Source: Chimonanthus salicifolius (taxonomy: Eukaryota > Streptophyta > Magnoliopsida > Laurales > Calycanthaceae). From it: DNA of 64,000 bases. Positions 56,785 to 64,000 of the stretch are shown piece after piece; position 1 is the first letter of the stretch; each line of letters begins with the position of its first letter. Below the pieces are notes generated by a model. The model was not told the DNA's origin. It worked only from the letters and a program-made list of their open reading frames with translations, and searched no databases. The DNA lies in assembly GCA_013350335.1 (NCBI GenBank), contig CM023538.1, positions 47,486,201-47,550,200 on the forward strand. Reading direction: 5' to 3'. A program made the translations under genes and the position numbers.

Positions 56785-57007
56785 AACCTGTATGGACATA
56801 GCTCAATTGGCTTAGCACGTAAGAATAGATTAATGGTCTTGAATTTGACTCTCTCTCGAGTTATTGAAACTTGCAAGTGATTTTATGTAATTTATGAAAT
56901 TAGTATCAACTCCAACGTTGAATAAAATATGTACTCTTGGGGATTCGATTCATTCTCAAGCTCCTCTGGATCACTCTTGGGGTTACTCCTCATTGATTTA
57001 ACCAGGG
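56785..57007 (+). repeat. tRNA-like / SINE-like fragment
   Basis: TAGCTCAATTGGCTTAGCAC at 56796 resembles a Pol III A box and GGTCTTGAATTTGACTC about 40 bases on resembles a degenerate B box. The stretch has no anticodon arm fold I can support, so it is not called a tRNA gene. Confidence 0.4.
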
Positions 57008-59232
57008 TGTCATGCCCGTGAGATTAATCTCGCCTCTAATGTGGGGTGGGATACCCATACTAAAACAAACAAAAGAATTTGACCCATAGTGAGTATTCGT
57101 CAAAACTAAATGAGTTAAGACTCATTTCAATACCTATCAATCTTTAACATATTTAGAGTCGCACGTTGGGTCCTGTCAAGTTTATGTTAGCATGAGATTT
57201 TTAAATTTGTACTTAGCCTAACTCAAGATATTTGAAATACATGCATTTTGGGTTGATTTGAAATAAGAAAATTACTCGAAATCTAGGAGAAAAAATATAT
57301 GATGGATCTAAAAGATTGAAGAAATAAAATAAAAGGTTTATAACGGATATATATGTTTTTAAGATTAGACTAGAGGTCTTGGGTTTATCTCTTTCCAGGC
57401 TTACCGAAACACAAGGTCATCATGTCTTATTTAAGCTAGTACCACCCTCATGGAGCAACCACATATCTAGCCCTACGTATAAACATGAACACCTTACCAA
57501 GTTGGCCCCATTACCCAATTAGTAAATGGTACCCAACCCTGCGTCCAACACGTCTTACTAAGTCAGTACCGCCCGCATAGAATCACGAGTATCTAACTCT
57601 GTGTAATGCGTCTTACTAAGTTAGTACCGCCCACATAGGGTCATGAGTATCTGACCCTGCGCAAACTGTACACCAAGTGTACAAAATAGTCGTGAGAGCG
57701 ACCTATAGCGCGAAGCATGTGAGGGACTATACTCCTCAACGACAACCACAATAGGATCAAGTCCCATAGCCGATGTCACCGTTCCAATCGAGTACCTTAA
57801 ACTAAAACCATCATCTTGTCGCACCAATCTCCTATAGGGAGTGAGGATTACTACTAGTGGGGCCCAAACCAGAGAAATGTACATCCTCAAGTCCTATATA
57901 CTCTTTGGGTCTAATCCCTAACACTAGTATTCTCAATCTCACCATGCCCATAAATACAACATCCCATACTCACATCCTAGACAACCTCCAAGGCATACAT
58001 CAGTGAGTAACACAAGGGACCATAATCACAAATATAAGCGTAATATATAGTCATAATCACATCATGATCATAATTTCACAATGTTGACAACATAACACAT
58101 TCCATTATATTTCATACATTTAACATCATTATCACATTAGGATATCTTAGGGATACATACTACACAGTAACCTTGAGATACACACATCGGTTTATTTACA
58201 TATATTCTTAGTCCTTGCAATTCATGCAACTCGTCTCATGGTGGTTTATCACTCTAAGTCCAAATTACTCCCTTTTTTCACAACATAAATCCAAATAAAT
58301 ACATCAACAAATCATCACAGCTCTTCAGAAGGGTCTCCAACAAATATCACAGTTCTCTATCATAATAAAAAGATAATAGGCATGCTACAAATCACATAAT
58401 AAGGAATCTATAACATCTCATGCAAAACATAGGGTACATCCAACATATTTATCATGAATTAGACACATCAATAACACAGTACATTTCCTAAATCACTGAA
58501 ATAACATACATGCATACATACAATATATGTGTAGCAATCCTCACCTCAAAACCACAATGTCTCAGGTTGATATCTGGGTCGTACCTCAACAAGTTCGGGG
58601 TTCGAAGGTTGTAATCATACCAAAAGAACGTAATATACCATTATTAATTCATGGATTAGGCCTAAGCACAGTTTAGAAGCAAAACCCCCAAATCTAGACT
58701 CAAGATTTACCCATAATCCAGATTAATCCCTTCAATCTAAGGGTAATCCCCAAATCTCCTCCTATGAATCATCTCAAAAAATTAGCATATACCCTTTTTT
58801 TTTACTTTTTACTTCCTTTCCCATGGATTCAAAACTCAATTTCAGTTTAGATCTATACCCAAACAAGGTTCCTTAACAAAAATCCACAATTACTTCCATG
58901 GATTCCTCTCCAAATAAGGCCTAAAATCCATCACATACTCCATTCTCAACACATCCCATAATATCTCATCAAATAAGAAGAAAGGGAAAGAGAAGGATCA
59001 TAGATCTTACCTTTGAAGGAGAAGAACCATGCAAAGGGGCACTCCAAGCGTAGGAAATCTGAATCCAAAGCCTTTAGTGGGTGAAAATCAATAGAAGGAA
59101 GGTAGAAGAAGCAAGGTTTGTTTTAGGGAAGAAGGGTTGGCTGTTTAGAAGAGGAAAGAGGTGAAATAAGCTTAATTTTGTGCAAACACAGACTTAATAT
59201 TTTAATATTTTTTTAAAGGCCCGGCCATTACA
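57008..59232 (-). repeat. probable 3' LTR of a Ty3/gypsy element
   Basis: The right end on the minus strand starts TGTAATGGCCGGGCC, directly after a purine-rich AAGAGGGTGGGC, the arrangement of PPT and 3' LTR in plant gypsy elements. A possible left end (TGTCATGCCCG on the plus strand, like TGTCACGCCCC) is at 57008. No long ORF. Two tandem units of about 57 bp (CGTCTTACTAAGT...GTACCGCCC) lie at 57551-57660. The left limit is uncertain. Confidence 0.4.
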
Positions 59233-59256
59233 GCCCACCCTCTTAAAAGAATTTTG
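59233..59256 (-). other. probable gypsy polypurine tract
   Basis: The minus strand reads AAAATTCTTTTAAGAGGGTG GGC up to the LTR start, preceded by TTTTGGGGC. It fits the region just before the 3' LTR of plant gypsy elements. The adjoining pol (59257-59580) holds no recognisable frame. Confidence 0.4.
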
Positions 59257-59581
59257 CCCCAAAATTCAATCATTCAAGGACTATAGTTGTCTGTCCCAAA
59301 TCTTACAAATCCTGCGAGGCTTCATCCATAGAGCCCTCAAATATATGCACTGGTCGACGGTCTCTCTGGACTCAACTAAACAATATCATTAACATGCTCA
59401 AATGCAATAGGGCTTATACCATGGATCTGATATTGTAGCTCAACACGTTGCATACTATCTCTTCACACATAAAATTTGCATCTCAAAGCAAATATAAGGT
59501 TTATAAGTGTCTAAAAGACCCTGAAAGTTCCCATTTTCAATGTGCTAGAACATCGTAATTGACTCTAGAAGAGAGGAGGAA

Positions 59582-59697
<116 letters not shown>

Positions 59698-59797
59698 NNN
59701 NNNNNNNNNNNNNNNNNNNNNNNNNNNNNNNNNNNNNNNNNNNNNNNNNNNNNNNNNNNNNNNNNNNNNNNNNNNNNNNNNNNNNNNNNNNNNNNNN
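59698..59797. other. assembly gap (100 N)
   Basis: Exactly 100 N, the usual placeholder for a gap of unknown size. Confidence 0.98.
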
Positions 59798-60595
59798 GGT
59801 AGGCTCCCTATAAAGATCTCACCTAAGAGCACTTTTTACTTGTGTGACTGATCATTTTTCATATATGGAAATCTCTATCAAAAAAATAATATTCATATAT
59901 TTATCCAACATTATCATACATTATATAGTTTTAAAAATTTGTATAAACTGTGATGTAGACTAGGTAGTGCAAAAACTGGCCTTGCCCACACTAATAGAAA
60001 TCCAACTATTGATGTGGATTCGGGTAGTGTAGAAATCTTCCATCGGCCCACAATTAACAATTCAACAGTTCAAATGGAAACCGATCAAGGTTAAATAACT
60101 GGCAATCCTTGATGGACTAATTATCTCATGAAAACCAGTTTCCATTTGAATGAATTAAAATGAAAAAGAAGGAAAGGAAAAGAAACCTATTCTGATTAAT
60201 ATTAAGTAAAATCGAGACTTTATGCCAGATTATATTTTCAATTTAATTCATGCAAATTTTGGAAAACTAGATATTCATAAGTTACTTGCAAACACAAATC
60301 AACCTTAACTTTGAGAACTTTGCTCAAATTTTGATTTCTCCAATATCTGCGTTCTCGAAATTAGCCAAATGAGACACTTATTTATAGCCTCTACATAATA
60401 GCCTCTACATGATGTAAAACCTTGCGGTGTGGTGGACTCTTCTAGCCAACCAACCTAAGAGGGAGGATGGGATTGGAGTTCACAACTCCTTCCATATGCC
60501 CAAGCAAACTGATGTTCGAATTTCAAACGAGAGAGGTAAAGATAGATAGGGTTCAAAATTGAAGGAGGGAGGGAGAGGAAAGGAGAGAAGGATAG

Positions 60596-61237
60596 AGGAC
60601 TATGATCAAATATTTAAGACTATGATGATCAGAAAATATATTGATTTTTTTACCAAATAAATAATGTCGCCAAAGTTTTAATGCAAAGACCACAACTGCT
60701 AATTCCAGATCATAAGTTGGATAATTCTGCTCATGCCCTTGCAGTGGTCTGGAACCATCAGCAACTACTTTACCTTCTTGCATTAACACACATCCCAATC
60801 CAAATTTGGACGCATCACAGTATACATCATAACCTCTCCCAATCCAAGTCGTGTCATGGGACACAGTTTCTGGTCTGGTTCTTGAACTCCCACCATTTTT
60901 ATGCATTTCCTTCCAGTTGGTAGGTGGCCCAAGTCACCTTTAAGTCATCGGCAGTGGCCAGGGTATTAAACATCCGCCTACCTGAGTGACCCAATTCTCA
61001 ACAGCCGTACGGTCCTCAACTCCTGAAAAACTTGGAGGATTTAACCTTTTGAATTCCTTTAGAGCCGTAGTGGCTCTCCTCCTGGGTCCTAGCCAGAGGT
61101 CGTCGCATATCTTAGGCGATCCTCTGTAACGCTTCCATTGCTATTCGCACAGCGTCATATGGTATGTCTTGATTGGCTTGGAGTTGAGGACCTGTCCTAC
61201 TTCCTCGGCCCCTAGCGTTTCCAGTTCGTCCTGACAT
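60596..61237 (-). pseudogene. gypsy gag - RNase H fusion remnant, copy 2
   Basis: Gag starts at the ATG complementary to 61235-61237, with the same motifs and breaks as copy 1. The RNase H part keeps a longer open frame than copy 1: [60 protein letters not shown], with catalytic Asp residues in CDAS and FSDH. Copy 1 has a one-base frameshift after YPTYDL that is absent here. Confidence 0.78.
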
Positions 61238-61491
61238 TTTCCTGTCATTCACATTCGAAAATATCATATAATATTTCAAAGAGTTTTTATCAAGACAAAC
61301 AATGTGATTTGTTTTCTAACATAGACACACACATAACCATAGTATACATAATACTAACATCCCATTACATATTTATTTATCTTACACAAAGTGGGGTTCT
61401 TGTCATACCCTCATACAAGTACAAAACAATATGTACATATTCATATATATATACAACGTTTTCTCTCTCTCCCTTCCCAACCTGTGTTTCC

Positions 61492-61911
61492 CTAATCATC
61501 TGTGGATGATTTTGCATCATAGTTGGTGTCTATAATGTAGGGACATCCTGACTCTATGTGATCAAGTCCTCCACAAATTAGACATGGAACTATTCCTACA
61601 CCTCCAATGTATGGACAGTTCATCTCCTCACGTCTGTGTCCAGTAAATCCGCAAACTGGGCATACCACGTTGATAGGATAAGGACAATCATCTGTCAAAT
61701 GCCCCAACTGGTTACAAAGTAAACAAAGGTAATATTTTGGTGGAGTGGATGGTGTATAATAAGGTGAGAGAGGTTGTTCCATTGAGGATGACACTTCTAT
61801 AACTTCTATTGGCTCTGTTATGATATTAGCTCCTCGTACGCTAGAGTCACTATTTGGGTTCCCTGGTGTTCCCCTTGCCACAATCTGACTAGATGTCCTG
61901 TTGGTTGACAT
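61492..61911 (-). CDS. triple zinc-knuckle protein upstream of gypsy gag, copy 2
   Basis: 139-aa open frame differing from 40248-40667 at five bases, of which three change a residue (Arg to Ile, and two Glu to Lys) and two are silent. All Cys and His ligands of the three knuckles are kept. The low silent share does not show purifying selection; both copies may simply be young duplicates. Confidence 0.65.
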   Translation of the reverse strand: MSTNRTSSQIVARGTPGNPNSDSSVRGANIITEPIEVIEVSSSMEQPLSPYYTPSTPPKYYLCLLCNQLGHLTDDCPYPINVVCPVCGFTGHRREEMNCPYIGGVGIVPCLICGGLDHIESGCPYIIDTNYDAKSSTDD

Positions 61912-62046
61912 ATAAATTTCATCAAAACATCAGATGATAATGTCAACACAAAATAATAGGATTCTACTCTAATCTTAATCGTAAGCTCTAAACATGTATT
62001 TACCCTTCACAGTCCGTGAGTTTGAACGAAAACTCACATATCAAGC

Positions 62047-62152
62047 TGTCACGCCCGACCTGATTGTGGGCTCAGAACATGACTATTTTTTTTAAAGTAA
62101 TCTCCAATCAATTTTCATCACAATTGGCCTAATTTTGAGTCTGGGTATTACA
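62047..62152 (-). repeat. short gypsy-type LTR, copy 2
   Basis: 106 bp, counterpart of 40803-40909 with the same TGTAATACCC and GGCGTGACA ends. Confidence 0.6.
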
Positions 62153-62529
62153 CTAAAAAATATTATTTAAATAATATAATTTAAGGAACTTAGACACATG
62201 GGAAGATTTATAGAAAGATATTCGGCCACACCAAGATGGGTGCTTTTGTTGTTGTCTATTACTTTTAAAAGGTAGTCACCCTGTATTTTTTGAAGAGGCG
62301 TTTTCTTTTTTCTTTTGCATACAAACAAAAAATCCAAAAGAATAACTCTAATCAGAAAGAAGAGTGTTTCAATACAATGTGCTATGATAGAACACTGTCA
62401 TAACAAAGTTATAAGAAAGTACATTGAATTCATTTGGAGTATTTAGCATCTAACTACAATTTTAAATATTGACATTTAAATATAAGAATAGAGAAAATGG
62501 TATAATATAATTTTTTCTCCCTTTTACAG

Positions 62530-62680
62530 GCATATGTGAATTAACGGCTCTTCAAACTCTAGACCTGAGTGATAACAGGTTGGACGATCCCAACATCTCC
62601 ATATGTCTAGCGAACCTGACGAAGTTACAAGTATTTAAATATTGCAGGGAATGACATAAGAGGCAACTTTTTCTCATCAG
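62530..62680 (+). pseudogene. RLP LRR exon G, frameshifted copy
   Basis: Acceptor CTTTTACAG and donor CAG|GTATTT are kept. It encodes LTALQTLDLSDNRLDDPNI and LANLTKLQ, then one extra base (length 151 against 150) shifts the frame into a TGA. Its first half is nearer to the LRR consensus than the intact copy at 41290-41439. Confidence 0.8.
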
Positions 62681-64000
62681 GTATTTGTCACATTCGGCCA
62701 CATGTACATTATAAATTCTCATTTGTAATATCTGAATAACTTTTTTTTTTTAAATTATTCAAAACTGTATTTTCCGTGTGAAAAATCAATCTATCCAAAA
62801 GAAAAAAGGAGGAAAAATTGAGATTTTTTATTAAAAACATATATCAAGGATTTACCATCATTTGTTCTGATAGTAAGCTGAGAACCCATTCCCAAAAATG
62901 TCTTTTATTTCTCAAAGTCGTATAGAGACAATCAGACTGCATTATATCAAAATGAGATACGACAGATACATTGAATTCAGCTTGCTTAGAGACCTATGTG
63001 GGTTTTGTTGTATAGGGAGTGTCTTAAGTACATAACGAAGTTACAATTAAGTAAATTTTGAACTAGTAGATAGAAAATAAAGGTTCACTTCACTGTAAGG
63101 AGAATAGATGAGGAGAATCTCCTTATAGAATTACTAAAGAGTTGTATGATTCGAAGTGACTCCCACCATGGGAAGAAGATATATAATGATTTAAGGTTTA
63201 GAAAAGATACTAATTTGGAAATTCTTGTGAGTTAATTGACTCAGTTCATACTATTCAACTCATTGATTTTGATTAAAATTAGATTTTAATATTGTCGGAT
63301 TGATCCATGTTCTTGTATTGAATGTAAATATCCACCAATAGTTGAAATAATGCTTCATTATTTTATCATAGTTTTTTTTAACAATATTTGAAATTTGAAA
63401 TACTATTCAAAATAGGACTATAATGCTTAAACGTGCATGATTATAATTTGTAAAATTCAAAAGATGTGAAGTGGCAAGAGAATTTTACATCGCCTAATTT
63501 GAAAAACTAATGATTTTATATAACACCTGAGACACCTTTATCTTAATTAATAGCTTTTGAGTGTAAGTTATATCTCAAAAATGTTATCAACTAATGGTTT
63601 TATAAAACAAATAATTTTGCATTTTTTATTTTGATAACACTATAGTGAAATTTCAAATTTAATATATAATCTTTTCAAATCCAATAGATTGGTTTATTCA
63701 GTCATACTTTCCATCTTTCTTTATTTATATTGGAAGATGTTTGATATACAAAGAAATGCTCCTTTTTCTACTCCCATATTAATGTTGTAAACTACAATTA
63801 ATTGGCCTTTTAAGAAAGAAAGAAAAACCACCCCAAGACTAAAGAGAGTAAAGAAAGAGAGAGAACAGTTCTAAACTAACTAATCTCATCATGGGAAGAT
63901 ATATAATAATTTAAGGTATAATTTAACATATAATCTTTTCAAATCCAATAGATTGCTTTAATCAATCATAAGCAGTATATTTCTTTATTTATATTGGAAA

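Larger units (their letters stand above)
60596..62152 (-). mobile_element. non-autonomous Ty3/gypsy derivative, copy 2
   Basis: Same order as 39291-40909: LTR (62047-62152), zinc-knuckle ORF, gag start, RNase H. The shared gag/RNase H junction shows it is a duplicate of the same insertion rather than an independent one. Confidence 0.72.
59798..64000 (+). repeat. second copy of the 38.5-43.1 kb region
   Basis: From the gap to the window end the sequence follows 38503-43090 closely: the right end of the fold-back element, the RLP intron, the gypsy derivative, LRR exon G and the following intron. Offsets are about 21.2-21.3 kb. Near 63920 it jumps by about 330 bp relative to the first copy (GGTATA joined to ATTTAACATATAATC). 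Confidence 0.9.

Noticed and set aside
56796..56900. A tRNA gene (TAGCTCAATTGGC... GGTCTTGAATTTGACTC)
   Set aside because: Box-like motifs only; no cloverleaf with a proper anticodon arm or acceptor stem pairing could be drawn.

Overview
This is AT-rich plant nuclear DNA. The evidence is spliced leucine-rich-repeat (LRR) receptor-like-protein exons with plant-type introns, Ty1/copia elements primed by initiator tRNA-Met, a nested Sirevirus-type copia element with plant-specific features, and Ty3/gypsy pieces. Species cannot be told from the sequence; an angiosperm is most likely. No rRNA, tRNA, CRISPR or bacterial-type gene was seen. Nearly every coding piece is broken, so this is a decayed, repeatedly rearranged receptor locus.

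Layout. From 1 to about 39.1 kb the window holds four units of the same composite. Each unit is a 3'-truncated Ty1/copia element on the minus strand (reverse transcriptase, integrase, protease, gag, leader, primer-binding site, 164-166 bp LTR) followed by a segment of an LRR receptor-like protein (RLP) gene on the plus strand. Copia parts: 1-2474 (cut by the window edge), 5925-9692, 14400-28366 (interrupted) and 30991-35373. RLP segments: 2475-5911, 9693-14399, 28367-30990 and 35374-39100. Copia copy 3 is split by a complete 10.03-kb Sirevirus-like element at 16462-26493, with 5-bp target duplications, TG...CA LTRs, PBS, PPT, gag, pol, a decayed env-like region and arrays of a TTCAGTCGACTGAA palindrome.

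From about 39.1 to 40.9 kb lies a non-autonomous Ty3/gypsy derivative (gag joined directly to RNase H) with an intact extra 139-aa triple zinc-knuckle ORF upstream of gag. From 40.9 to 45.6 kb are the downstream RLP exons, ending in a frameshifted last exon that still encodes a C-terminal membrane segment. Region 45.6-59.6 kb holds an old decayed copia element (about 47.7-52.3 kb), SINE-like repeats, an orphan exon-like fragment at 54.95-55.16 kb, and a probable gypsy 3' LTR ending at 59232. A G homopolymer and a 100-N assembly gap (59582-59797) follow. Region 59798-64000 is a close second copy of 38.5-43.1 kb, including the gypsy derivative and one RLP exon.

How it fits together. The RLP would be a membrane-anchored pattern-recognition or development receptor lacking a kinase. 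Its LRR exons are phase-1 at both ends, so they can be duplicated without shifting frame, and the locus shows several rounds of such duplication. All recognisable retroelements lie antisense to the RLP. The copia copies were already defective when duplicated, because all four share one gag stop codon. Variants shared among the four units do not fit a simple tree, which points to unequal crossing-over or gene conversion.
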